Positions 1-8,702 of a DNA stretch of 64,000 nucleotides are shown here, piece after piece. The first letter of the stretch is position 1, and every line of letters begins with the position of its first letter. This DNA is from Microbacterium keratanolyticum (GTDB lineage: Bacteria > Actinomycetota > Actinomycetes > Actinomycetales > Microbacteriaceae). The notes beneath the pieces were generated by a model that searched no databases, was not told the DNA's origin, and saw only the letters and a program-made list of their open reading frames with translations. Made by a program: the position numbers and the translations under genes. The stretch covers positions 1,736,001 to 1,800,000 of the forward strand of contig NZ_JAFBBQ010000001.1 in NCBI RefSeq assembly GCF_016907255.1. Direction: 5' to 3'.

Positions 1-1047
1 GCCGCGCCCCTCGGTGCTGTCGTCGGTGTGGACTCTTCGGCCGGACGCGGTATCGCCGTCGGCGGCGCGGCGACCCTGGACGGCCTCGCCGTCACACGTG
101 AGACCTCCTTCGACCTCGCCTCGGTCACGAAGGTGGTGGGGACGACGACGGCCGTGCTGCGGCTGGTGCACCTCGGCCTGCTGCGCCTCGATGATCCGGT
201 GTCCCGGTTCCTGCCGGACGCGCCATGCGCCCCCGGAACGACCGTGCGTCACCTCCTGCTGCACAGGGCCGGACTCTGGGAGTGGCAGCCGCTCTACTTC
301 GCCGACACCGACCCCTTCGTCACGATCGCCGCCCTCCCGCCGAGATACGCCCTCGACGAGGGCAGGCACTACTCGGATCTCGGGTTCCAGCTGCTGGGCC
401 GTGTCATCGCGCAGGCATCCGCCGCTCCGCTCGACCAGGCCGTCCGCGCGCTCGTCACAGAGCCCCTCGGACTGGCCCGCACGGCCTTCGGCCCGGTCGA
501 CGCACCCGTGGCTTCGAGCGCCCTCGGAGACGGCGCAGAACAGCAGATGACCCGCACCGGCATCCCGTACCCGATCCTGATCGACGATCCGGGCTTCGCC
601 TGGCGCGACAGCGAGATCACCGGCGTCGCCAACGACGGCAACTGCTTCCACGCCTTCGGCGGCATCGCCGGACACGCGGGGCTCTTCAGTACCGTCGATG
701 ACCTCCTCACTCTCGGTGCTGCGCTCGCCGCACCCGAGGAGAACGCCGACCTCTGGCATCCGGATCTCGTCGCCGAATTCTTCCGCGATGGCCCCGACGA
801 GGGCCAGGCGATCGGGTGGCGATCCGAGAACGTCGTCATCGATGGGCGCGAAGAGCGGATGCTGTGGCACCCCGGATTCACCGGCTGCGCCCTCGGCATC
901 GTCCCCGCTCTGCGCACCACCGCCGTCCTGCTGAGCAACAGACTTCTCGCCACCGAACCCGTGCCGACCCAGACGCTCTGGCACGCCGCACTTCCCGAAC
1001 TCCTCGGCGGACGCACCGCCACCGAAGAAAGAACGACAACATCATGA
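1..1047 (+). CDS. Serine hydrolase, beta-lactamase/DD-peptidase-like (5' end outside window)
   Basis: The frame is already open at base 1, so the true start lies upstream and about 348 codons are visible. A Ser-Val-Thr-Lys box (serine codon at 121) gives the SxxK nucleophile/base pair of class C beta-lactamases and DD-peptidases. A YSD triplet near base 370 would be the YxN-type motif and a GHAG segment follows near 670. The gene overlaps the next ATPase by ATGA, so it belongs to a peptide-transporter operon and may trim imported peptides or D-amino-acid peptides; that role is inferred from context. Substrate unknown. The family is secure, the exact reaction is not. Confidence 0.85.
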   Translation, partial: AAPLGAVVGVDSSAGRGIAVGGAATLDGLAVTRETSFDLASVTKVVGTTTAVLRLVHLGLLRLDDPVSRFLPDAPCAPGTTVRHLLLHRAGLWEWQPLYFADTDPFVTIAALPPRYALDEGRHYSDLGFQLLGRVIAQASAAPLDQAVRALVTEPLGLARTAFGPVDAPVASSALGDGAEQQMTRTGIPYPILIDDPGFAWRDSEITGVANDGNCFHAFGGIAGHAGLFSTVDDLLTLGAALAAPEENADLWHPDLVAEFFRDGPDEGQAIGWRSENVVIDGREERMLWHPGFTGCALGIVPALRTTAVLLSNRLLATEPVPTQTLWHAALPELLGGRTATEERTTTS

Positions 1048-2672
1048 GCACCGAGCCCGTTCTGAGCATCCGCGGCCTGGCAGTCGCGTTCCGCACCGGC
1101 GCCGACCTCGTCACCGCGATCAGCGACATCAACATCGACGTCGCCGCCGGTGAGACCGTCGCCATCGTCGGCGAATCCGGTTCCGGGAAGTCGACGACCG
1201 CGGCCGCCGTGAACCGGCTGCTTCCGGAGAACGGCGTGATCACGGCCGGCAGCATCCGCTTCGACGGCAAGGAGATGACCGAGCTGCCGGAGAGCGCGCT
1301 CATCTCGCTGCGCGGTGCCGGCATCGGCCTCGTCCCGCAGGATCCGATGTCGAACCTCAACCCGCTCATGCGCGTCGGCACGCAGATCGGCGAAGCCCTC
1401 GAAGTGCACGGCTACACGTCCGGGGAGGCGACGCAGGCCCGCGTCGTCGAACTGCTGGAGATGGTGGGCATCCCGGATGCTGCGCAGCGCGCCAGTCAGT
1501 ACCCGCACGAGTTCTCCGGTGGCATGCGTCAGCGCGTGCTCATCGCGATGGGGCTCGCGTGCCGCCCGCGCCTCCTGATCGCGGACGAGCCGACCTCCGC
1601 GCTCGACGTCACCGTGCAGCGCCGCATCCTGGACCAGCTCGACACGCTCACCACGGAACTCGGCACGGCGGTGTTCCTCATCACCCACGACCTCGCGCTC
1701 GCCGCAGAGCGCGCGGACCGCATCGTCGTGATGTTCCGCGGAAAGATCGTCGAAGAGGGCACCTCCGCGCAGGTGCTCGGCAACCCGCAGCACGAGTACA
1801 CGAAGCAGCTGCTGGCCGCCGCCCCCAGCCTCGCTTCCCAGCGAGAGATCGAGGCGCGCCCTGCGGATGCATCCGAGGGCCAGGCGTTCGTCGAGATCCG
1901 CGACCTGCGCAAGGAATTCGCGCTGCGCTCGCCGAAGGTGGGACAGCCGCAGACCTTCACGGCCGTCGACGGCGTCAGCTTCGAGATCCGCCGGGGAACC
2001 ACGGTCTCGATCGTGGGTGAATCCGGCTCCGGCAAGTCGACGACGGCGAACATGGTGCTCGGCCTGGAGGACGTCACGAGCGGATCCATCCTGTTCGACG
2101 GACTGGATCTCACGAAGCTGCGCCGCAAGGAGCTCTTCGCCCTGCGCCGTCGGGTGCAGCCGGTCTTCCAGAACCCCTACGCCTCGCTCGACCCGCGCTA
2201 CACGGTCGAGCAGTCGATCGCGGAGCCGCTGAAGGTGCACAAGGTCGGCACCGCCGCGACCCGCCACGCCCGCGTGCTCGAACTGCTCGAGCAGGTCGCG
2301 CTGCCCGCAGCGATGGCCGAGCGTCTGCCGCACGAGCTCTCGGGTGGGCAGCGCCAGCGTGTCGCGATCGCGCGCGCCCTCGCTCTCGAGCCCGAGCTCG
2401 TCGTGCTCGATGAGGCCGTGTCCGCCCTCGACGTGCTCGTGCAGGCGCAGATCCTCGATCTGCTCAGCGACCTGCAGAAGCGTCTCGGCCTCAGCTACCT
2501 GTTCATCAGCCACGACCTCGCCGTGGTGCGGATGATCTCCGACGAAGTGCACGTCATGCAGCGCGGCGTGATCGTCGAGAGCGGCACGCCGGAGCGGATC
2601 TTCGACGCACCTCAGCATCCGTACACCCGCGAACTGCTCGCGGCGATCCCCGGGGCGTCGCTGGCGTCGTGA
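1044..2672 (+). CDS. Fused dipeptide/oligopeptide ABC transporter ATPase (DppD-DppF type)
   Basis: 542 residues holding two complete ABC ATPase domains in one chain. The first has Walker A GESGSGKS at residues 43-50, signature FSGGMRQR and Walker B LLIADEP. The second has Walker A GESGSGKS near residue 325, signature LSGGQRQR and Walker B LVVLDEA, where the usual proline after DE is alanine. The start is the ATG overlapping the previous stop (ATGA), which drops a long spurious N-terminal extension. It would power import of di- or oligopeptides; the matching permeases and binding protein must lie left of the window. Fused DppDF proteins are common in actinobacteria. Confidence 0.92.
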   Translation: MSTEPVLSIRGLAVAFRTGADLVTAISDINIDVAAGETVAIVGESGSGKSTTAAAVNRLLPENGVITAGSIRFDGKEMTELPESALISLRGAGIGLVPQDPMSNLNPLMRVGTQIGEALEVHGYTSGEATQARVVELLEMVGIPDAAQRASQYPHEFSGGMRQRVLIAMGLACRPRLLIADEPTSALDVTVQRRILDQLDTLTTELGTAVFLITHDLALAAERADRIVVMFRGKIVEEGTSAQVLGNPQHEYTKQLLAAAPSLASQREIEARPADASEGQAFVEIRDLRKEFALRSPKVGQPQTFTAVDGVSFEIRRGTTVSIVGESGSGKSTTANMVLGLEDVTSGSILFDGLDLTKLRRKELFALRRRVQPVFQNPYASLDPRYTVEQSIAEPLKVHKVGTAATRHARVLELLEQVALPAAMAERLPHELSGGQRQRVAIARALALEPELVVLDEAVSALDVLVQAQILDLLSDLQKRLGLSYLFISHDLAVVRMISDEVHVMQRGVIVESGTPERIFDAPQHPYTRELLAAIPGASLAS

Positions 2673-2682
2673 TGGCGCGCTC

Positions 2683-2688
2683 TAGACT
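2683..2688 (+). promoter_or_regulatory. -10 element TAGACT, leaderless promoter of pyrE
   Basis: TAGACT ends 6 bases before the GTG start at 2695, so transcription should begin at or next to the start codon. No Shine-Dalgarno sequence is present. Confidence 0.6.
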
Positions 2689-2694
2689 GATTCC

Positions 2695-3267
2695 GTGACC
2701 GCGCGTACCCCTGAACTCGAAGCCGACCGCCAGGCCCTCATCGCCCTCATCAAGGATGAGGCGGTGTTCCACGGCGACTTCACGCTCTCCAGTGGCAAGA
2801 AGGCGACGTACTACGTCGACATGCGCAAGCTCACGCTCGACCACCGGGCGGCTCCGGCGATCGGCCGCATCATGCACGATCTCGTGGCTGACCTCGACGT
2901 CGTCGCCGTGGGTGGTCTGACGCTCGGCGCCGACCCGATCGCGAACGCCGTCATGCACGCGTCGGCCGGCCTCGACAAGCCGCTCGACGCGTTCGTCGTG
3001 CGCAAGGAGCCGAAGGACCACGGCCGTGGCCGTCAGGTCGAGGGCGCCGACGTCAAGGGCAAGCGCGTCGTCGTGCTCGAAGACACCTCGACGACGGGCC
3101 AGTCGGCGCTCAAGGCCGTCGAGGCTCTGCGCCGCGAGGGTGCAGAGGTCGTCGCCGTCGCCGTGATCGTCGACCGCAAGACCGGCGCGCAGGCTGCGAT
3201 CGAAGACGCCGGGCTCACCTGGTACGCCGCCATCGACCTCGACGACCTCGGGCTCGCCCCGCAGTAA
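2695..3267 (+). CDS. pyrE: Orotate phosphoribosyltransferase
   Basis: 190 residues, normal length. It converts orotate and PRPP to orotidine 5'-phosphate in pyrimidine synthesis. The PRPP-binding loop VVVLEDTSTTGQS lies at residues 125-137 with the E129/D130 pair, and an N-terminal FTLSSGKKATYYVD segment is typical of PyrE. The GTG start is set by the TAGACT hexamer 6 bases upstream. It stands apart from other pyr genes. A LacI-type regulator gene begins 3 bases after its stop, which may place both on one transcript. Confidence 0.95.
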   Translation: MTARTPELEADRQALIALIKDEAVFHGDFTLSSGKKATYYVDMRKLTLDHRAAPAIGRIMHDLVADLDVVAVGGLTLGADPIANAVMHASAGLDKPLDAFVVRKEPKDHGRGRQVEGADVKGKRVVVLEDTSTTGQSALKAVEALRREGAEVVAVAVIVDRKTGAQAAIEDAGLTWYAAIDLDDLGLAPQ

Positions 3268-3269
3268 TC

Positions 3270-4304
3270 GTGGCGCAGCGATCGGGGGAGGGCTCGGGTC
3301 GCTCCGGCCGTCCGACGATGAAGGATGTCGCGGCGCACGCCGGCGTCGGACTCTCCACCGTCTCCCGGGTCGTTGCGGGCTCTCCTGGCGTGAGCCTCGA
3401 GAAGACGCAGGCCGTCGAAGACGCGATCGCTGCTCTCGGCTTCCGCCGCAACGACTTCGCGCGCACCCTCCGCACGGGTGCCACGCACACGATCGGCGTC
3501 GTGGTGACGCGGATCTCGGATCCGTTCTATGCAACGCTCATCGGCGCGATCGAGCGACGCGCACAGGAGCATCAGATGCTCGTGCTCGTCGCGTCCGGCA
3601 CGGATGACCCCGACGAGGGTGTGCGGGTGCTGCAGCGTGTGCTGAGCCGCCAACTCGACGGACTGATCCTCGTCGCGCACGAAGACGCCGACTACGGCTT
3701 CCTCGCGCAGGAGCAGCGGGCCGGCGCACCGTTCGTGTTCGTCGATCGCCCACCGCGCGGAGTTGACGCAGATCTCGTGATGGTCGACAACGAGAACGGT
3801 GCTGCCGCGGCAGTCGCACATCTCGTCGCCGCGGGGCATCAGCGCATCGCGTGCATCGCGCATGTGTCCGGCCGGTTCACCTCGGAGCGACGGCAGGCCG
3901 GCTACCGCGCCGGACTGCGTGCGGCAGGGCTCCCGGTGGATCCCGCGCTGATCGTCGAGGTCGAGGACGACGTGGACGCCTGTGCCACGGCGTTGCGTGC
4001 GCTTTTCGCAGCGGATGCTCCGCCGACGGCGCTCTTCACGACGAACAGCCGCACGACCACCGCAGTGCTGCAGGCGCTTCGTGCGCTCGGTGAGGCTCCG
4101 GCGCTGGTGGGTTTCGACGACTTCGCGCTTGCGAACCTCATGACACCACCGACGACGACGGTCGCGCAGGACCCGACCGCGATCGGCGAAGCCGCCGTCG
4201 ATCTGCTGTTCGAGCGCATCGCAGGGGCGGCAGGCCAGCCGCGGCGCATCGAACTCGGGACGCGAATCATCCCACGCGGCTCCGGCGAGATCGCACCCCG
4301 CTAG
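3270..4304 (+). CDS. LacI-family transcriptional regulator
   Basis: 344 residues: an N-terminal helix-turn-helix (MKDVAAHAGVGLSTVSRVVA, residues 17-36), the hinge helix, then a periplasmic-binding-protein-like sugar sensor domain. GTG start right after pyrE. A LacI-type operator fitting TGNNAACGNTNNCA lies at 4346-4359, between this gene and the ROK kinase, so the likely job is sugar-responsive control of that kinase and perhaps itself. The effector cannot be read from the sequence. Confidence 0.9.
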   Translation: MAQRSGEGSGRSGRPTMKDVAAHAGVGLSTVSRVVAGSPGVSLEKTQAVEDAIAALGFRRNDFARTLRTGATHTIGVVVTRISDPFYATLIGAIERRAQEHQMLVLVASGTDDPDEGVRVLQRVLSRQLDGLILVAHEDADYGFLAQEQRAGAPFVFVDRPPRGVDADLVMVDNENGAAAAVAHLVAAGHQRIACIAHVSGRFTSERRQAGYRAGLRAAGLPVDPALIVEVEDDVDACATALRALFAADAPPTALFTTNSRTTTAVLQALRALGEAPALVGFDDFALANLMTPPTTTVAQDPTAIGEAAVDLLFERIAGAAGQPRRIELGTRIIPRGSGEIAPR

Positions 4305-4345
4305 CGAGCAGCATCCGCTCTGCACTTTTCGCTCTGCATGGGGGA

Positions 4346-4359
4346 TGGTAACGTTTTCA
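4346..4359. promoter_or_regulatory. LacI-family operator upstream of the ROK kinase
   Basis: TGGTAACGTTTTCA is an imperfect palindrome centred on CG and fits the LacI/CcpA-type consensus TGNNAACGNTNNCA. It lies between the regulator's stop and the kinase start at 4404. Confidence 0.7.
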
Positions 4360-4393
4360 AGATTCCGTGGAGACGTACCGCGGACGTGTGCCT

Positions 4394-4398
4394 GGAGG
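4394..4398 (+). promoter_or_regulatory. Ribosome binding site GGAGG fixing the ROK kinase start
   Basis: GGAGG stands 5 bases before the GTG at 4404. This favours that start over an in-frame ATG at 4338, which lies upstream of the operator. Confidence 0.75.
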
Positions 4399-4403
4399 AT
4401 TCC

Positions 4404-5315
4404 GTGACCCGTTTCGCCCTCGCTGTCGACGTCGGTGGCACCAAGATCGAAGCCGCGCTCGTGAGTGAACAGGGTGCCGTCATCGAGGGCACGCGCAGTC
4501 GTCGGGCGACCGGCCCAACCGCCACCCCCGACGACATGCGCGCCGCGATTGCCGCCGTCGTCGACCACGCCCTGTCATCGGACGCCGCCCGGGGCGGCAC
4601 CCTTCTCGGCGCAGGCGTGGGAAGCGCCGGGCCGATCGACAAGACCACCGGCACGATCCACCCGGTGAACATGGTGCAGCTGCGCGGTTTCCCGCTGGAG
4701 GAGAGCGTGCGCAACGCCGCATCCGCCTCCTGGGGCAGCGACGTGCACACGGTCTTCGCGCACGACGGCGGATGTCTCGCCCTCGCCGAGTCATGGCTCG
4801 GCGCCACTCGTGACGCGCGCGTCTCGTTCTCGATGGTCGTCTCGACTGGGATCGGCGGCGGATTCGTCCATGACGGTCGCTACGCTCCCGGCGCCTCCGG
4901 CAACGGCGGGCACATCGGCCAGATGCGAGGCGGCGAGGGGCTGCGCCTGGAGCCCACCGCCTCCGGGCCGGCGAGCGCCGCCTGGGCGCGCACGCAAGGG
5001 TGGACGGGCGAGACCGGCGAGGACCTCGCTCGGGATGCGGCGGCCGGGGATCCGATCGCCCGCGCCGCCATCGAGCGCTCGGCCCGCGCGGTCGGCGCGG
5101 CCCTCGCTGATGCCGTCACACTCGTCGACGTCGACATGGTGGCGATCGGCGGAGGGTTCTCGCATGTGTCTGAGGACTACGTCGACCTCGTGCACGCGGC
5201 CCTCGTCGAGAACGCTGTGCTTGATTACGCAGCCCGGGTGCAGGTCGTGCGCGCGGGACTGGGCGGAGATGGTCCTCTGATCGGCGCCGCTGCGCTCATC
5301 CTGCGCCAGGGGTGA
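4404..5315 (+). CDS. ROK-family sugar kinase (glucokinase-like), lacking the zinc cysteines
   Basis: 303 residues from GTG 4404. The phosphate-binding DVGGTK motif is at residues 9-14, and an AIGGGF adenosine segment follows in the C-terminal half. ROK kinases phosphorylate glucose, N-acetylglucosamine, N-acetylmannosamine or related sugars. The usual zinc motif CxCGxxGCxE is absent: the region reads GHIGQMRGGEGLRLEPTASG, keeping only the GH and the glutamate. It may be a zinc-free kinase with altered specificity. It probably answers to the LacI regulator just upstream. Confidence 0.82.
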   Translation: MTRFALAVDVGGTKIEAALVSEQGAVIEGTRSRRATGPTATPDDMRAAIAAVVDHALSSDAARGGTLLGAGVGSAGPIDKTTGTIHPVNMVQLRGFPLEESVRNAASASWGSDVHTVFAHDGGCLALAESWLGATRDARVSFSMVVSTGIGGGFVHDGRYAPGASGNGGHIGQMRGGEGLRLEPTASGPASAAWARTQGWTGETGEDLARDAAAGDPIARAAIERSARAVGAALADAVTLVDVDMVAIGGGFSHVSEDYVDLVHAALVENAVLDYAARVQVVRAGLGGDGPLIGAAALILRQG

Positions 5316-5339
5316 CCGTCGACATGCTTCGATAGGCAG

Positions 5340-6176
5340 ATGACTGCAGGGACTGTCGAGCGCTCTTTCGAAGGCTTCTACGCCGACCTCGACCAGGTGC
5401 GCTCCGCGAGCGGTGTGCGGCACATGGTCAAGCGGTTCCGCCTTCGCGGCATCGCCGAGCCCGAGTCGCGTGCCCTCGCGCTGCTCCGCGCGCATACTCC
5501 GGTCGACATCGCCGTACCGGCGCTGCTCGGCATGGAACTCGATGGCACCGAGGAGACCCTCGTCCTCAGCTACATCGACGGTGAGCCGGCAGGCAACGCC
5601 CAGAACCCGGATGCTGTCGCCGAGCAGATCATCGATGTCGTGACGCACTGGCACACCCAGCGCGGCACGGCCTTCGAAGACCTCGAGGGTGCGCAGCATC
5701 CGGACTTCGCGAGTGCCTACCGTGCCGACATCACGCGGCTGAGCGACTGGCTGCGTACCGCCGATCGCTTCGACGAGACCGTGCGCCATCGCATCCTCGC
5801 ACTCGTCGCCGATGTACCCGCCCTGCTCGCACCGCTCTCCGACGACACCCCGGTGTTCATCCACGACGATGCGCACGCGGGTAACTTCCTCGCCGCGGAC
5901 GACCGGCTCGTCGGTGTGATCGACCCGGGCCGTGCCCGTTTCACACATCGGGAACTCGACGTCTTCCACCTCGCGGATGCGGGGGCCGCTCTCGACCTCC
6001 TGCCGCGCTACCTCGCCCGCGCACCCCTGGCCCCCGGATGGGAACAGCGACGGCTGCTGTTCAGCATCTGGGACGACGTCAAGCACGCGCGCGATGCCGA
6101 CTGGCGTGACGACGCGTGGTTCACGACGAAGCTCGACGCCTTCGAGAAGGCGTCGAGCTCGTTCGGACCGCAGTGA
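5340..6176 (+). CDS. Phosphotransferase of the aminoglycoside phosphotransferase (APH) superfamily
   Basis: 278 residues. The catalytic loop HDDAHAGNF matches Brenner's HxDxxxxN motif, and GVIDPG supplies the metal-binding aspartate. Family members phosphorylate small molecules such as aminoglycosides, homoserine, choline or fructosamines; nothing here points to one. It follows the ROK kinase by 24 bases on the same strand and ends 3 bases from a convergent stress-protein gene. The start at ATG 5340 has no strong ribosome site and is only moderately certain. Confidence 0.8.
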   Translation: MTAGTVERSFEGFYADLDQVRSASGVRHMVKRFRLRGIAEPESRALALLRAHTPVDIAVPALLGMELDGTEETLVLSYIDGEPAGNAQNPDAVAEQIIDVVTHWHTQRGTAFEDLEGAQHPDFASAYRADITRLSDWLRTADRFDETVRHRILALVADVPALLAPLSDDTPVFIHDDAHAGNFLAADDRLVGVIDPGRARFTHRELDVFHLADAGAALDLLPRYLARAPLAPGWEQRRLLFSIWDDVKHARDADWRDDAWFTTKLDAFEKASSSFGPQ

Positions 6177-6179
6177 GGA

Positions 6180-7028
6180 TCAGCGCACGACGGCGGTGAC
6201 CGAGGCGAGGCGCTGCAGCACCTCGTGGCTGATCGAGCCGAGCAGGAACGTACGCAGGCGGCCGTGGCCACGCGTGCCGACGACCGTCAGACGTGCGCTT
6301 TCTCCGAGCTCGTTGAGCACCTGCGAGGGGTAGCCCTCGGCGACGCGCTCGGTGATCTCGAGGTCCGGGTAGCGGCTGCGGAGTCCGCCGAGTGACACCG
6401 ACAGCGCCTCCTGGGCTGCGCCCTGCATGCCCGAGCGATACATCTCCGGAACCACGGCGAGTGAGTTGCGGGGCGCGGAGATGGGCGTCCACACCGTGAC
6501 GGCCGTCAGCGGCTCGCCCAGCCGGTCGGCCTCGGCGGCGGCGAAGGCGATCGCGTGCTCGGAGACAGGGGAGCCGTCCACGCCGACGACGACGCCGCGG
6601 CGGGCGGACACATCCACATCGAAGTCAGGCACGACGATCACCGGACTGTGCGCGGCGGCGGCGATGCGGATGCCGTGCGCGCCGCGTGCGGGACCCTGAC
6701 CGGGGCCGCGATAGTCGCTGCCGATGACGAGAAGCGCCGCGGTCCGGGACGCCTCGATGAGAACCTGCACCGGGTTGCCGGCTTCGACGCGGGTCATGAC
6801 GACGAGCCCGTCGGCGGCGATGCGGGCCGCTTCGGCGTCCAGATGCGCCTGGGCTTCGGCGAGAGTCGCGGTGAGGATGTCTGCTTCGCCGACGGCGCCG
6901 ATGGCCCCTCCGACGATGCTCACCAACTCCAGGTGCTGCCTGCGGGCGATGGCTCGCGCGGCTGCCCAGTCGACAGCGCGACGGCTGGCTGCGGCTTCGG
7001 TGACGCCGACGACGATCTTCTCAGTCAT
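6180..7028 (-). CDS. Tandem universal stress protein (two UspA domains)
   Basis: 282 residues with two Usp domains. The second keeps the ATP-binding signature GTRGHGRLRTFLLGS near the C-terminus (G-2x-G-9x-G-S pattern); the first has a degenerate version, GSDYRGPGQGPARGAHG. Two-domain Usps are typical of actinobacteria and are induced by stress or dormancy. The start is supported by an AGGAGGA ribosome site 6 bases upstream, and TAGACT further up is a likely -10. It lies downstream of the small membrane protein on the same strand. Confidence 0.9.
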   Translation of the reverse strand: MTEKIVVGVTEAAASRRAVDWAAARAIARRQHLELVSIVGGAIGAVGEADILTATLAEAQAHLDAEAARIAADGLVVMTRVEAGNPVQVLIEASRTAALLVIGSDYRGPGQGPARGAHGIRIAAAAHSPVIVVPDFDVDVSARRGVVVGVDGSPVSEHAIAFAAAEADRLGEPLTAVTVWTPISAPRNSLAVVPEMYRSGMQGAAQEALSVSLGGLRSRYPDLEITERVAEGYPSQVLNELGESARLTVVGTRGHGRLRTFLLGSISHEVLQRLASVTAVVR

Positions 7029-7055
7029 TGCGGTTCCTCCTCGTTCGGTGCGGCA

Positions 7056-7061
7056 AGTCTA
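7056..7061 (-). promoter_or_regulatory. -10 element TAGACT of the universal stress protein gene
   Basis: On the minus strand TAGACT lies 27 bases before the start codon, giving a short leader that contains the AGGAGGA ribosome site. No clear -35 was found. Confidence 0.45.
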
Positions 7062-7113
7062 CGAACAAAGTGCGACGCGGGGGTGGGCTGAGCGCCGTGG
7101 AAATCGGGGCTGC

Positions 7114-7260
7114 CTAGCGCTGGTCGTCCCAGGGGCCTTCCCACCAGTTCCCGCCGTTGTGGCGTCCGCGGCGGGAACGCACCCACTGCACGATCACGAC
7201 GACGAGGGTTGTCGAGATGATGCCGATCATCACGAGGAACATGAGATCGCGACTGTTCAT
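7114..7260 (-). CDS. 48-residue single-pass membrane protein, coupled to the YdeI gene
   Basis: A small frame of 48 codons plus TAG. Residues 6-27 (LMFLVMIGIISTTLVVVIVQWV) form one hydrophobic helix with an uncharged core, followed by an Arg-rich stretch RSRRGRH (positive-inside) and a Trp-rich acidic tail NWWEGPWDDQR. Its ATG overlaps the stop of the upstream YdeI-type gene as ATGA, a standard translational coupling. Function unknown. Composition, coupling and clean topology argue that it is a real gene. Confidence 0.72.
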   Translation of the reverse strand: MNSRDLMFLVMIGIISTTLVVVIVQWVRSRRGRHNGGNWWEGPWDDQR

Positions 7261-7826
7261 GGGCGCTTCCCCTCTGCGGCGTCCGCGACGATCTTGGCGA
7301 TCCGCGCGGCGCGGGTCTCGTCTCTTTTCGCCATGGCGATGTTCGTCAGTCCGAGCTTCTTGACCGACTTCGGAAACGCATCCCAGTGCGCACGAGCGGC
7401 GGGCACGGCGTCGAGTGCGGCGGTCAGCTCAGGCGGTTCGATGCCGGCTTCGGGGCCATCGAGCATCGTCCACGAGCCGTCCTGTCGTGCCTTCTCCAGC
7501 ACGCGGATGCCCGCGGGGGCGAGCAGGCCCGCCGCTTCGAGGTCGACGAGGCGAGCCTTGTTCGTCGCCGCCCAGCCGCTGCCCGATCGGCGCGGTGAGA
7601 ACCACTGGCCGTTCGAACCATCGTCGAACGTGCGCACGGGCCCATCGATCCACCCGAAGCACAGTGCCTGGCGGACCGCGTCTTCATAGCTGACGCCGTC
7701 GACGGCCGCGCCGCGGACGTTCAGCAGCCACACCCCGGCCGTACGCGTGTGATTCTCTTCGAGCCAGGCGCGCCAGCGCGCAGCATCCGCCGCGCTGATG
7801 CGCTCGCCCTCGTCGAGAACACCCAT
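7257..7826 (-). CDS. YdeI/OmpD-associated family protein
   Basis: 189 residues. An N-terminal segment with LCFGWIDG and WFSPRRSGSGWA is characteristic of the YdeI/bacteriocin-protection family, and the C-terminal part ends in a basic helix with AKRDETRAARIAKI. Members are linked to resistance to cationic peptides, but the biochemical activity is unknown. It sits between a HAD phosphatase gene (2 bases upstream on the same strand) and the coupled 48-residue membrane protein, so the three are probably co-transcribed. Confidence 0.82.
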   Translation of the reverse strand: MGVLDEGERISAADAARWRAWLEENHTRTAGVWLLNVRGAAVDGVSYEDAVRQALCFGWIDGPVRTFDDGSNGQWFSPRRSGSGWAATNKARLVDLEAAGLLAPAGIRVLEKARQDGSWTMLDGPEAGIEPPELTAALDAVPAARAHWDAFPKSVKKLGLTNIAMAKRDETRAARIAKIVADAAEGKRP

Positions 7827-7828
7827 GG

Positions 7829-8626
7829 TCAGTCCTCGACGGACGTGCTCTCGCGGGAAAGCAGGTCGGCCACCGAGTTCACGATCTCATCGGGGCGGAA
7901 CGGGTACTTCTCGATCTCGGCCTGGTCGCTGATGCCGGTGAGGACGAGCACCGTGTGCAGTCCCGACTCGATGCCGGCGACGATGTCGGTGTCCATGCGG
8001 TCGCCGATCATGCCTGTCTTCTTCGAGTGCGCGTTGATCTTGTTGAGGGCCGAGCGGAACATCATCGGGTTCGGCTTGCCGACGACGTACGGCTCTTTGC
8101 CGGTGGCCTTCGTGATGAGCGCGGCGATCGCACCGGTCGCAGGCAGCGGGCCATCGGCGCTCGGTCCCGTGGCGTCCGGGTTCGTGACGATGAAACGCGC
8201 ACCCTTGTTGATGAGGCGGATCGCCTTGGTGATCGCGTCGAAGGAGTAGTTGCGGGTCTCGCCCACGACGACGAAGTCGGGGTTCGTCTCGGTCATGATG
8301 AAGCCCGCGTCGTGCAGAGCCGTGAGGATGCCCGCCTCGCCGATGACGAAGGCCGAGCCGTTCGGCACCTGCTGCTTGAGGAAGTCGGCGGTCGCGAGAG
8401 CGGAGGTCCAGATACGGTCTTCCGGGACGACCAGACCGCTCGCGCGCAGGCGTGCCGACAGGTCGCGCGCGGTGAAGATCGAGTTGTTGGTGAGTACGAG
8501 ATACGGGATACCGCGCGCTTCCCAGCCCGCAAGAAGCTCGGATGCTCCGGGGATGGCGATGTTCTCATGGACGAGAACGCCGTCCATGTCGGTCAGCCAG
8601 CATTCGATGTCATCGCGGTGTGCCAT
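7829..8626 (-). CDS. HAD-IIA family phosphatase (NagD-like)
   Basis: 265 residues. The nucleophile motif DMDG is at residues 13-16 and the late acidic motif reads MIGDRMDTDI. Between them is the C2 cap typical of NagD and 4-nitrophenyl-phosphatase-like enzymes, which dephosphorylate small nucleotides or sugar phosphates. It heads a short minus-strand operon with YdeI and the small membrane protein. Its start is fixed by a leaderless promoter, TAGGCT, 6 bases upstream. Confidence 0.9.
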   Translation of the reverse strand: MAHRDDIECWLTDMDGVLVHENIAIPGASELLAGWEARGIPYLVLTNNSIFTARDLSARLRASGLVVPEDRIWTSALATADFLKQQVPNGSAFVIGEAGILTALHDAGFIMTETNPDFVVVGETRNYSFDAITKAIRLINKGARFIVTNPDATGPSADGPLPATGAIAALITKATGKEPYVVGKPNPMMFRSALNKINAHSKKTGMIGDRMDTDIVAGIESGLHTVLVLTGISDQAEIEKYPFRPDEIVNSVADLLSRESTSVED

Positions 8627-8632
8627 GTGCTC

Positions 8633-8638
8633 AGCCTA
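8633..8638 (-). promoter_or_regulatory. -10 element TAGGCT, leaderless promoter of the HAD phosphatase gene
   Basis: Minus-strand TAGGCT, then GAGCAC, then ATG: exactly 6 bases between the hexamer and the start codon. Confidence 0.6.
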
Positions 8639-8702
8639 TTGGGCGGGGGCGACGCTGGAGATCACGTGTCAGCGCGCGGCGCGGAGGACGAGTCCTCTCG
8701 TC

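Noticed and set aside
369..2618. 749-codon open frame on the minus strand across the serine hydrolase and ABC ATPase genes
   Set aside because: Antisense shadow of two well-supported genes; its product has no recognisable domain and a composition typical of frames opposite high-GC coding DNA. The same applies to long frames at 4791-6086, 9443-11011, 12028-13854, 17464-19866 and 45033-46349.
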